Shown here: one piece after another, positions 10,952-20,936 of the stretch
Layout: each line of letters opens with the position of its first letter
Position numbering within the stretch: position 1 is the stretch's first letter
Source of the DNA: Flammula alnicola
Taxonomy: Eukaryota; Basidiomycota; Agaricomycetes; Agaricales; Strophariaceae
Reading direction: 5' to 3'
DNA length: 51,277 nucleotides
Assembly (NCBI GenBank): GCA_015499995.1
Contig: JADNRV010000339.1
Span: 1-51,277 of the forward strand
The notes under the pieces: model-generated
Told to the model about the DNA's origin: nothing
The model's input: the letters and a program-made list of their open reading frames with translations, nothing else
The model's database searches: none
Position numbers and translations under genes: made by a program

Positions 10952-11619
10952 CAATCTGTTTCCTTTTGTTGTACGATGGAGATTTATGTAGGGGATGTAT
11001 GGAATTTGAGACTGGACCGGACGATGGTTACTGGGTCAGATTTTTAGTTGGAAATGCCACTGAATGGGAAGTTCTTCAAACTCTCGCACTCAATGCACAC
11101 GCGTAATACGGATGCTCGGTCCGGATATACCGCGTTCACCTGTTGACTCGAATTTTTGCAGTGGACCGTCATCGTGTGTTGCTCATATTTTCAGGTATCA
11201 TGCACGTACCTTAACAGAGTAACAATTTGTCCCCTACACTCATGATGTATTCTAACAGGCTGACGATACTCGTCGTCTTGCTGTTGTCGGAACTTGGTTC
11301 TCACTGGCAGCTTAAAATTCTATCTACCATGACTGGCGTGTGAGATACGAGTTGAGGCTGCACAGCGACCCATGACCACATCCACCTTACCCTAAGGCTA
11401 ACTTTCATTATAGCCAATGGATGCTTCAGCTGTGCGGGCCGCAGATTCCGACAATATTAAAGAAGGACTTACGTTTTACACGCTTTAGATTGTTATCTCA
11501 CCAGCTCAGAGCCTCTGCATTTAACCCCACCTGAAGCACAGAAAGGCGCCCAGCGTCAAAACTCAACTTTACGACGAAGCAAGAACGAACTCGGCTGTTT
11601 GCGGAGATTTATCAGAAGG
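10952..11619. other. intergenic, dehydrogenase promoter region
   Basis: About 670 bases between the tRNA and the dehydrogenase gene. No conserved coding frame, tandem repeat or hairpin stands out. The part nearest 11620 should hold the dehydrogenase promoter and leader. Confidence 0.45.
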
Positions 11620-13317
11620 ATGGCCACTATGGATGCAGTTTGTTACCATGCGGTGCGTGAGGCCAGAGCCGCATTTCAACCCAATTCATGAATCAAGTTA
11701 ATTCGTAAATCGTGATAACCATCCAGCCCCGACAATTAGACATTATCACAGTACCAATCCCTCAAATAAATGACGACCAGGTCCTTATCAAAGGTACGAG
11801 GGCTGTTTTATATTGTATCAATCTGGAAAACTCATAGAAATTTCTTCCGCGACCCAGTAACATGTTGTGGAATATGCGGAACCGACCAGCACTTGGCAGA
11901 AGTCGGTATACAATCCCTGAATTTCAATTTCGGTGTTAACTCTCTGATACTTGATTCTTGTCCTTACACAGGGAGAATTTATCGGGAAATTTCCAGTGAG
12001 GCGATCCCGATTCATCTCCTACCGCATCTGAGCCTTATTCAAATACACCTCAAGCTCATTCCAGGGCACGAAATAGTCGGCGTCATCTCGCAGGTCGGCC
12101 AGGCTGTGGAAGGCTTCTCTGTTGGCGACCGCTGCGTTGCAGATAATGCCATACTCGTGAGATACCTCTGGTCCCTCTTTCAATCCAAAGAGACTGAATC
12201 CATTTCTCTCGGAAACTCCCTTCTTTTAAGTGCGAGTCATGCTTCTACTGTCGCCGCGGACAGCATGTGCTATGCGAAAATTTCGAGAGCCTCGGTGTTA
12301 CGATGGCAGGCGGATTCGCTGGATATGTCGCTGTGTGAGTCGTATTCTGGTCCAACTCTATTGGCCGAAGAGGACAGGTAATCCCAACCTTGCGAGGGAT
12401 TTTCAGACAGAGCAAGAAGGTTTACAAGATCAAGAATCTTACAGATGAAGAAGCAACCCTTGTGGAACCTGCATCGTGTGCGATTCATGGTCTAGACAGA
12501 CTTAACCCCTCAGTAGGGATCGAAGCATTGGTTCTCGGGGCTGGCCCTACTGGTAAGCATACAATGTGGTCAATGTTAATCCCAGAGGAGTCTTCTAATC
12601 CCCGATATTCTAGGCCTTATTTTGGCGCAGCTCTTGAAGCTGAATGGTGCTTCAAAGGTTATTATTGCCGCCAATAAGGGGATAAAGACACAGCTTGCTC
12701 AGCAGCTCGACGCGGGCGACGAATATATCGAGCTAGACCGCGACGATCCAGCCCCTCAATGGGCAAAAATGAAAGAAGAGTACAAACACGGTTTCGACGT
12801 CGTCGTAAGAACTCTACCTAATTTCTTATTTTCAGTTTCATGCTTTAATGGTGTGCGCACTCTGACCTTCAGATCGAAGCGACTGGGTCGGAGAAAGTTG
12901 CCAACGATGCCTTAGGCTTCGTCCGGAGAGGAGGGTCCCTGATGATCTATGGTGTTTACTCCAACAGTGATCTGGTTCACTGGTCTCCAGCGAAAATATT
13001 CCAGGACGAGATAAAGGTGGGGTCAACGATCATTTACTGCGGAGATCTCGAGTTTTCATGCCGTTGGTACGCTAGATTATCGGTTCATTTGCGCAAACCC
13101 ACTGCTTTCCTCGGGCCGTTGCCTATCTAGACAGTGGCAAGATCAAGGTTAAAGGAATGGAAAGTCGCCATTTTCCCTCACCACCTTCCTATTTCCTTGT
13201 CTGACGTTCGAACGTCATTTTGTGCAGGTTACAGACGTCTTCCCAATCAGAGACTTTGACAAGGCGCTTGAGAAAATGAAGAGCAAGTCTGCCTGTAAAG
13301 TCGCATTGAAGCCATGA
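11620..13317 (+). CDS. zinc-dependent medium-chain dehydrogenase (polyol/arabinitol-sorbitol type)
   Basis: Eleven exons (11620-11652, 11727-11793, 11858-11901, 11972-11995, 12055-12156, 12231-12334, 12407-12552, 12614-12804, 12873-13016, 13076-13147, 13228-13317) give 338 residues, normal for the family. It should oxidise or reduce a polyol or alcohol using NAD(P). Visible features are the catalytic-zinc loop CGICGTDQH (Cys40), GHE (His61, Glu62), the structural-zinc set Cys91/94/97/105, and the Rossmann loop LGAGPTG. The C-terminal part ends [14 protein letters not shown]. The substrate cannot be set from sequence; resemblance is to fungal D-arabinitol/sorbitol dehydrogenases. Exon 4 has only 24 nt. 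The last intron (13148-13227) is the least certain: its donor GTTAAA is poor, and relatives usually retain VKGM here. The start could also be the ATG at 11629. Confidence 0.9.
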
Positions 13318-13616
13318 TAGAAGCAACTGTACTACCCTTTAAAGTGATTTATATTGACTGATGATCTTTACTAAAGTTAGACTTTACCCATGGTACTTTA
13401 GGACGGTACCACAAGTCTCCTTGTCGCAAAGAGATACTCTTTGTACATCGCTCTGGCAAAATCTTCCTCAGAAAATTCAGTTTGGGTCTCATTCGGGTCT
13501 CGAATCTGTGCTGAAAGATTTATCGCCCAAAAAGAGACCCTGGACGTACAGAGAGACGCAGAAGACAAGGTAGATGAAATCATGACAAAAATACGATAAG
13601 ATCATGCGAACGATAC
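13318..13616. other. convergent 3' flanks
   Basis: Spacer between the dehydrogenase stop and the Enp2/NOL10 stop, which face each other. It should hold both poly(A) regions. No gene is seen. Confidence 0.5.
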
Positions 13617-16184
13617 CTATCCATCAATACGGCGGAAGACATTTTTACTACCACTGCGCACGCCTTTCCTCCTGTGCATCCGGCCTTGCCTCTCCGAATC
13701 GCCCATGTCCGCTTTCTCCTCCACTCCTCTCTCAAGCCCAGCACCGAAAGACTCGACCCCTTTCCTACGGACTTTGTCTTTGCCTGGCCTCTCTCTATCC
13801 TGTCCATCTCCACCATCCCTCCCACCGGACGCTGATGACGGCACCCAGCTTATCTCCATAGGCGCATCTGCTTCTGCATGCCCCTGTCTCACGCCAGACT
13901 TTCTGACAGTATTAGAAGACACTGGAGTGCGGCGCTGACCAAATGTCGCGTTTTTGTCGCCAAGATTCTGGGACGGACCTCCGGTTTGAGGGCGAATAGG
14001 AACCATGTTGACTTTCTTCTTGGAGGTCCAGCCTTTCCGATTTTCTGCTTTCTCCCGTTGATATGCCTCCTCGGCGCGGAAATTCCTCTGTCCAGGCTTA
14101 GTTCGAGGATCGAATTTCGTAAGTTCTAAGAAAAGAAACATACAAAGGAACAAATATGAAAGTCAGTCAATGGAGAAGATGAAGGTAAATGAAAGTGACG
14201 AACCGCCTTCAGCACTGCTATCACTGGATACATCGCTAGCTTCACTTTCGCTTTCGCTTCCTCCGAGACCGTCGCTAGAAGCTCTCTCGCTCTCTTCTTC
14301 TTCTTCTTCCACAGCAGTCTTCCCGCGGCGAGCGGGATTCTGAGCAACAGAAGATGGGTTGAGCAGTGCAAATTCTCTCGAATTCTCGTCGATCGTAAAT
14401 GCGGGGTCCTCGAAGACTTTCGCGAAACGAGGGTCCGAGAGAATAGTCGGCCGCGACGGCTCGGCGTCCACATCCATGGACTCGGCATCTGTTTTGCGGT
14501 TTTTCTTCTTTTCGGCGCGGAGCTTGGCCTTTTCTTCGTCCCTGAGAACCTTCTCAGCGAGCGCCTTGTTAACCTTGACCCCAGGCTCCTTCTTGGCACG
14601 AATCCGAGTCTCCGCCTCCTTCTCCATCTTCTCGCGAATCATCTTCTCACGATGCTCGTCGTAGGCGAAGGGGTTGGCAATGATGCGAGCAGTATCGTAG
14701 AGCTTGAGCGAGAGGAAATAGCCATGCATATATGGTTTGAGGGCGGGCGTTCCAACAAGATGATCCAATCCCAGACTATGAAAACAGAGAGAGATGTGAA
14801 TTACAGATTTTTGAGAAAGAAAATATCACGTACGTTTTGAGTTCGCTTCTCTCGACGAACTTGTAGTCTTCGTAGACAGAGCGCGTTGTCTGATCTTCCA
14901 TCTCTTCGGTAATATTTTCGAGGAAGCTGGCCCAACGAGGAGCTGGCCCAAGTTGAGGGATGTAATATGTGCACATCTGGATTCCTTCGTTGGCTGACAT
15001 GAGAAGACCACTTCCAGGAACATGATGGACGTCGTTTAGATCGGTCGCTGGTGTTACTGAAGCGAAATTGGAAGCGGGCTGCAGGAGGAGACGTCAGGGA
15101 GCTAACGGATATCGTTATAATAGTCAGGCGTACTGCATTCCGATCCCAAATTTTGATTACTTTTTTGTCGGCACTCATTACCATACCGTCTCCAGCCATC
15201 CGGCTACCACCCTCAATCCAAGACACATTTTTAACGGGTAGACCATATCCTTGATCCTTCATGGCGAAGGGTTTTGCTGCACGGATGTCGTATAACAACG
15301 TATGTCCTGTCGATGTTCCAACAGCGTATGACAAACCGTCTGCTCGTGATGAAATCGCAGTTACACTCAAGTTTTCCACTTGGGTGCCAACTGGCATTAG
15401 TCGTTCCCTGGGTAGCCGCAGAGTTCCAACACATGAGCGAGATCGAGGATCCCAGAACTGGGTGGTTCCATTGCCATCGATTCCGAAAGCAAGTAAATGG
15501 TGGGCTGGGTTGATGTCGACGACGTTCACCCCAAGTATCTCACCATCAATACCGTCTTCTAGCAGAAGTGGGTTCATAAACCGTCCCTGGTCCAAATTGA
15601 GACGATACACCTCGTTTCCTGTGGCAGAGATGTAGGTGTCGCATGAGGGAAAATGGTACGCAAGCGAACGGCCAAAACGAGGTATTCTTGTGCGGTAGTG
15701 GAATCCACCTTGGGTATGCAGTTCAATAGTTCGGTCATTCTGTAGGTGTATCGACTTTGTCCAGTCGTCAGATAGGATCTAAAGACAATAAGGCAGTTAG
15801 TTTCAACCTGAAGACTGGGCACCACCAAGACGTCAGAATGGTGGACAACTCACGCACAACAAAATCAACATTCTCAGCATCGGAATGTCGTTCAAATTTC
15901 AGTGATAGTTGGTCCAGATCCCAAACTCGCATCTGTGGCTTGTACGTTCCAGTGGCGATAACATGGTGGCCGTCCCGCGTTGTCTTTACGCGATTGCTGG
16001 CCTCCGGGAATTCGAAACCTTGAATCAGTTCAATCGACCCTTCCAAGTGTTCCTTGACAACCCTCTTTTTTCCCTTTCCAACGGCGGCTCTTTTCCTTGT
16101 TAACCAATCTGGCAGAGACGACGATGAGCCTGCCGCTGCTCCGTTCACGGTATAAACCCTGACGCTATTAGCATCTGGGACCAT
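13617..16184 (-). CDS. ENP2: nucleolar WD40 protein Enp2/NOL10
   Basis: Five exons in transcription order (16184-15858, 15778-15134, 15078-14834, 14775-14204, 14125-13617) give 765 residues. Enp2/NOL10 is a nucleolar factor of the small-subunit processome, needed for early 18S rRNA maturation. The N-terminal half is a WD40 propeller with family-diagnostic stretches such as SLPDW, TGTYKPQMRVWDL, ILSDDWTKSIHLQNDR, QFWDPRSRS and KIWDRN. The segment LGLDHLVGTPALKPYMHGYF matches the family core. Around residue 560 the NUC153 motif appears (DPRFAKVFEDPAF). The C-terminal third is Lys/Arg/Glu-rich and probably disordered, typical of nucleolar proteins. The gene is divergent from the HET-domain gene and convergent with the dehydrogenase. 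Start chosen at the first ATG, giving MVPDANSVRVYTVNG as in yeast Enp2. Confidence 0.96.
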
Positions 16185-16859
16185 TCCAGCTTTCTGCGAT
16201 GCGAGTTTATGGAAATAGAGAGGTAGCAGAAAAGTTCGTGGAATACCAGGACTTTCTGGTCTTTGAAGTTGCGTAGAGATGTGTTATAGTGAAAGCTCAG
16301 AGTCAAAGCTGCCAGACGGGCAGCATTTTTTCTGCGGGTCATGTGATTAGGACTTTAATCAGATCTATTTATAGTCGAGAAAGATTAGATTAGAAATCTC
16401 TAGCAAGCTAGAGGCCGGCGCTTATTTACAGCCCTTCGAATGTCGACTTCATTCGAGGCCGTTAAGAGAAACATTTAGCAGCGTGAAATTTTACGAGGTT
16501 CAAAAGGTTCATGTTAGTTCCTTTCGAGGCCTTAACTTCTTGGGAAACTGTATTTTTGTCTTCTCCTCAATAGAGTCCGTTGACGGCTGTCATACCTAAA
16601 TCTGATGCTGAACGGACACCCAAAATAATGAGATCGATAAGCTCCGGCGCTTTGGCATATACCCGTAATGCAGTTCGAGCCTTTCCAGTGAATACAGTGG
16701 ATACAACCTGAGGCCCACACTTGCAACTGTCGGGACCCACCGCGCATTCCACAATTCTAGGTTTCAACGGATAATTTAAACGACAACGTTAATAGGTAAG
16801 ATCTCCTTACTGAAACGTCAAATGTGCATACGATTCAAATTCCACGCTAGCTAGGAGAT
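16185..16859. promoter_or_regulatory. divergent promoter region (ENP2 / HET gene)
   Basis: This 675-base spacer lies between two divergent starts. The nonamer TTCGAGGCC occurs twice (16452-16460 and 16523-16531), each followed within two bases by TTAA, a possible shared control element. A minus-strand frame at 16567-16767 has no ATG and is not taken as a gene. Confidence 0.35.
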
Positions 16860-18941
16860 ATGCCTCTGCGATCAGGTTCATTGGTCTGCGGCCACTGTCA
16901 GAATAAACTCTTCTCCTACGAGCCTTTCCAAGCTGCATTATCTCCTCTAATTCACCCCAAGAGGGACTCCTCAACCTCAAGTTCGAAAGGTTGTTCGTAC
17001 ACGACACAAACCTGGGCGGAAATCGAGGAAGGCGAAGATAAAGGATGCAACTGGTGTGATTACCTTTGGGATGAAATTCCATTTTGGTATAAAAACAAGA
17101 AGAAGAAGGAATTGCCAGAGCCAGAAGATACATTTCAAGTAACTGTTCAGTTTGAGAAATCGGATGTGAGGCAGCGCGTTTTGTTGAGGCTGATTATCGA
17201 GGACGACTGGGCGCCAGGTTATGATGTGTGTTGTAGCTCTGGTGCGTATTGGTACCTGTCCAAAATGGCATCAATGTTTTCGAGGAGCTTATATATTACG
17301 GGAATCACAGAGGACAATGCAGCAAGTATAATTCCAGAAAGGAATTTAATATGGCAGGTTTCATCTCCCAGGAGCTATGAACTGGCGTCTGCGTGCCTCA
17401 GCGAATGCACAAGTCTTCATTCCTGCCCCAAACCTGCGAGAGCGGCCCTTCCAACCCGTGTTCTTGACTGTGTCGACGTTAGAAGGCCCAAACTGCTAAT
17501 CACTTCTGGCGCAACAGAAGGCTTTTATGTAGCGCTGAGCTACGTATGGGGCGAAGCGCAACCACACAGCACATGCACTACCAACATCGCCAGATATCTT
17601 GATGGGATCGACGTGTCTTCCCTTCCCAAAACCATCCAAGATGCCAGAAACTGCACGCACGAACTTGGCCTTCGCTATCTCTGGATCGATTCGCTCTGTA
17701 TCCTGCAGGATTCAGCAGAAGACAAAGAACGCGAGATACCCCTCATGTGCGACATATACCGTAACGCATACGTGACCATCATCGCAGCCAGTGCAAGCAA
17801 GGTCAGCGAGGGATTCCTCCAAGATCGTCGAGAACCGGTTGACACAAGACTGCCCTTCTGGTGTCCCGATGGGAGGCAAGGTACAATCTCAGCCGAAGAA
17901 GAAGGAACAAAACCGACCGCTGGGGTCGAACAGGTAGATCATCGGGCTTGGTGTTATCAGGAACGCGTACTTTCTCCCAGAGCGCTGATATACGCCTCGG
18001 ACACCCTCCGATATCGGTGTCAAGCCGTTGAGGATAAAGTAGGCGATGTCGCGTTCCATTTCCCTCCCGCAGTGACAGACGGATTACGACTACCGGACAC
18101 CATGCATTCGACGAAACCTCCCAGCAGTAACACACTATCTGAGGAGGAATTAAAGACACTTCGGAGCGCTTGGTGGAAAATCGTGTCAGAATATTCCAAG
18201 AGGCTTCTGACAAACTCCTCCGACAAGCTACTAGCGATTTCCGGAATAGCCCAACTTTTTCGACGCTACTTTGGTAGCAATAATCGGTATATAGCAGGGC
18301 TATGGGAGCAGGACCTGTCTGCAAATGTTCTGTGGTACAGGTCCGACACTCATCAGACCCGATCCATCAGACAATCTGCCACCGCTCTTACTCCTGCGAC
18401 ATACAGAGCGCCGTCGTGGTCCTGGGGCGCTGCAGACGGCGAGATCCAGCACAATTGCCTTAAGTTGAAGCCAGAGCAAATTTTATGGGAGATCAAGGAG
18501 CTCGTCATCGTCCCATTCACCGAAGGCCATCTTTTCGGCAGCATCAAGGGTGGTCACCTATTGGTGAGCACCGTCGTCAGACCTATACTCTGGCAGGTAT
18601 ACAGCGGATACGCGGAGCTGTTTGAGTGCGACAATGCAGAAGCAGGGTGCATTGGCTATGTGTACCTCGATGGGGATTATAGCAGTGGAAAGAATTCAGA
18701 ATCCGAATCTCCGCACAAGTTCTCTGGGTTTGCCGTTGTGGTGGGCACCTTGAAGATCGCGAAACCCATTCCGCAACTATCAGGTCTAATTGTAGTACCG
18801 ACTGGAGACACAGAGGGAGAGTTCCGGCGAGTTGGAATGTTCCATGCAAATGGAAAGCTGGCAGCCGACGACGACGAAAATTTCTGTGAAATAGATGCCT
18901 GGTTGAGCATGCCTGGCAGGAGGATTATTACGATTGTCTGA
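16860..18941 (+). CDS. HET (heterokaryon incompatibility) domain protein
   Basis: A single uninterrupted exon of 693 residues. The HET domain occupies about residues 215-390, with its three classic blocks: YVALSYVWG (223-231), RYLWIDSLCILQD (272-284) and YRNAYVTIIAAS, followed by RAWCYQERVLSPR. In ascomycetes HET proteins trigger cell death after fusion of incompatible hyphae. In basidiomycetes their role is mostly untested, so function is inferred. The N terminus has two Cys pairs (C10/C13 and C63/C66), which could bind a metal. No NACHT, WD or ankyrin partner domain is seen; the C-terminal half is of unknown fold. Lack of introns contrasts with the neighbours. The start is the first ATG, 21 bases after an in-frame region without a better candidate. 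Confidence 0.95.
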   Translation: MPLRSGSLVCGHCQNKLFSYEPFQAALSPLIHPKRDSSTSSSKGCSYTTQTWAEIEEGEDKGCNWCDYLWDEIPFWYKNKKKKELPEPEDTFQVTVQFEKSDVRQRVLLRLIIEDDWAPGYDVCCSSGAYWYLSKMASMFSRSLYITGITEDNAASIIPERNLIWQVSSPRSYELASACLSECTSLHSCPKPARAALPTRVLDCVDVRRPKLLITSGATEGFYVALSYVWGEAQPHSTCTTNIARYLDGIDVSSLPKTIQDARNCTHELGLRYLWIDSLCILQDSAEDKEREIPLMCDIYRNAYVTIIAASASKVSEGFLQDRREPVDTRLPFWCPDGRQGTISAEEEGTKPTAGVEQVDHRAWCYQERVLSPRALIYASDTLRYRCQAVEDKVGDVAFHFPPAVTDGLRLPDTMHSTKPPSSNTLSEEELKTLRSAWWKIVSEYSKRLLTNSSDKLLAISGIAQLFRRYFGSNNRYIAGLWEQDLSANVLWYRSDTHQTRSIRQSATALTPATYRAPSWSWGAADGEIQHNCLKLKPEQILWEIKELVIVPFTEGHLFGSIKGGHLLVSTVVRPILWQVYSGYAELFECDNAEAGCIGYVYLDGDYSSGKNSESESPHKFSGFAVVVGTLKIAKPIPQLSGLIVVPTGDTEGEFRRVGMFHANGKLAADDDENFCEIDAWLSMPGRRIITIV

Positions 18942-19688
18942 CCTCATATCTGTAATTAACGCAAAATTTGACATCTTGGAAGTCCCAAGAAAGACATATA
19001 GTACTTATGCCGCGATAAGCTGAGTGTAAAGGTAGGCCAGAGGTAAGTAGCAAAACCAAAGCACAATGGTAGTGATTTGGCCGACTGTCATGAGAGATAA
19101 GATTAGATCATTTCATCCATGATCACTTCATCCGTGTCTGCCGGAGATATATCATACATCTGGGCGTCCTCACGAACTGACATCGACATCGGCGCTGAAA
19201 AAATGCAGAAGTGAAGGATGACTTACACCTAGAGCTGACTTTGATAGATCTCAAATGCATCATGTCGCCTTGGCTATAGCGACATTTTCACGAAGGGTCG
19301 ACGTCGAGAGCGTACTTGTCAGAGTTAGGAAAGTGATAGACATGTATACGTTCAGCATTGCACACGTCGGACTTTGACATCGAATTCACAAGCATACGTG
19401 GCTGCTCGGAAGGCTGGTGGGTTCGTGGGCACGCTATCCGCACTCATGAGTTTTGTCATCCTTCTGTCTGCGATGGATCATGATTGAGAAATCTCTGCCC
19501 TCATTGAGTGTAAAGAGTAAATGAGAGGTCTTTTAGTGGGAAGATACAGCCAAAGTAGAACGGTGTGCCAAAGAAATGCGACCAGCGTCGCATGGTCTTC
19601 TGTAACGAGACTCCATAACCTAACCCAGAGAAGGCGATAATTTCAGTCGGCTGCATGATCCATGGGTAGTAGTAGATTAATCCAGTCT
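18942..19688. other. convergent spacer with protein-like minus-strand pieces
   Basis: Between the HET gene stop and the SURF4 stop. On the minus strand several short frames look protein-like. One starts at an ATG near 19460 (reading MTKLMSADSVPTNPPAF). Another ends at TAA 19103-19105 with an acidic tail (DTDEVIMDEMI). Joining them needs an intron of only 32 nt or crosses a stop, so no model is given. They may be a small unrecognised gene or a decayed one. Confidence 0.3.
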
Positions 19689-20936
19689 TTAATACGTCTT
19701 CTTTTTCTCGTCCACAGAGAGACCGCCTACATAGCGCTGTGAGATATCGATACAGCGAACAAATAACGCTGAACTCACCAGGACCCATGTTCACCAAGAG
19801 GATGAGACCGCCAACGATGGCTAGAAGTTAACAAATCAACAAAAGAAGACACAGGAAGAGCTTGAATGTCACGAACAAAGAGTCTGGAAGAAATCGTATC
19901 TGCAAAATTCTTTAATCATCGTCCAGTATTGACAAAACTGAGCTACTCACTTTAAGAAATCGCGCTGGGGATGAGCAGAGTTCACACTCCACCAGTTGTT
20001 TGCGAATACATTGAACACGCTCAACACAAGAACCAGGAAGGCAGCCGACCATTTGGCCTTGAAGCCGACGGCAACCATAACACAGGCAGCCAAACCAATA
20101 ATAGATACGAAGACGCGAATGATGCTCCATTGACCCTGGAGCATGAAGCCCAGGAAAAGGAAGATCAGTAATACACGGCCTGCAAGGAGGAAACTGAGAC
20201 AACATGTTAATACATTGGGCGCTATCAATAAAAATAATGGTTTACTATTTCTTGCGGTCGGTTTCGCTGATGCTGGGCAAACCAGCAAAGAGCGCTTTTC
20301 TTGACACCATCGAATCGCTGAAAACCATGAAGAGCCCACCGATGACGCTGAGATTCCGGAGGAAGAAGTTAAGGTCGAAGATGAGGCCATAGCCAAACCC
20401 TTGAATGATGACGACACCAAGGAGGCCACCAACGGCGTATTCTGTGTGCTTCTTGAGGATGACAGCACCAGAGCCTACGAGCATGACCTTGTTGTCGAGG
20501 TAAGCATTAGACCTTTTGGGCCAGTCGAAAGGTTGTGCTTACAATAACATTGAGAATAAGGAAAATATGTGATATTCCCCATGGGAAATGGCGGTGTCTG
20601 CCTTCGTTAAGCGTCTTGTTGGCATGGGTGTTTGCAATAATATACGCACTGCTGCAAGTACCAAATCTGATCGCCCCATTGAGTCATGATTCTCAATGCA
20701 TCCTCCAAGAACGTAACCACGATGAGGAAACGACCAATTGCCGGCAAGTGGGGTTTCAATGGTTGAGAATAGATTTCGACATTATCCTCGACTGTCTTGC
20801 TGAGAGCGCGGAGCTTCTCGAGCGGGTCGTCAGGGTCTGCAGCTCTGTAACCCGAAGATGGGCGAGAGTTAGAGAGACCATGGGGGTCGACATTGTAGTT
20901 GGCTTGAGGGCGAGCGATGCTAATTCTCGACGACAT
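19689..20936 (-). CDS. ERV29: SURF4 family ER cargo receptor (Erv29)
   Basis: Seven exons in transcription order (20936-20650, 20597-20543, 20487-20246, 20193-19951, 19899-19877, 19820-19779, 19726-19689) give 309 residues, the usual size. SURF4/Erv29 is a multi-span membrane protein that loads soluble secretory proteins into COPII vesicles at the ER. Conserved segments include EDALRIMTQWGDQIWYLQ, FPWGISHIF, VMLVGSGAVI, FLGFMLQGQWS and NMGPGGLSVDEKKK. Hydrophobic spans cover most of residues 70-300. The C terminus ends KKTY, a dilysine KKxx signal for COPI retrieval to the ER. Exon 5 is only 23 nt. Splice joints all restore family residues. Confidence 0.96.

Noticed and set aside
16567..16767. 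Minus-strand frame with Cys-containing text resembling a small metal-binding protein
   Set aside because: It has no ATG in frame (starts with TTG), is short, and lies in the divergent promoter of ENP2 and the HET gene.
19195..19226. 32-nt intron that would join an acidic tail to a short upstream frame
   Set aside because: Splice sites are good (GTAAGT, TTTTTTCAG), but the length is well below the 49-nt minimum of the other introns in this window, so the model was not annotated as a gene.
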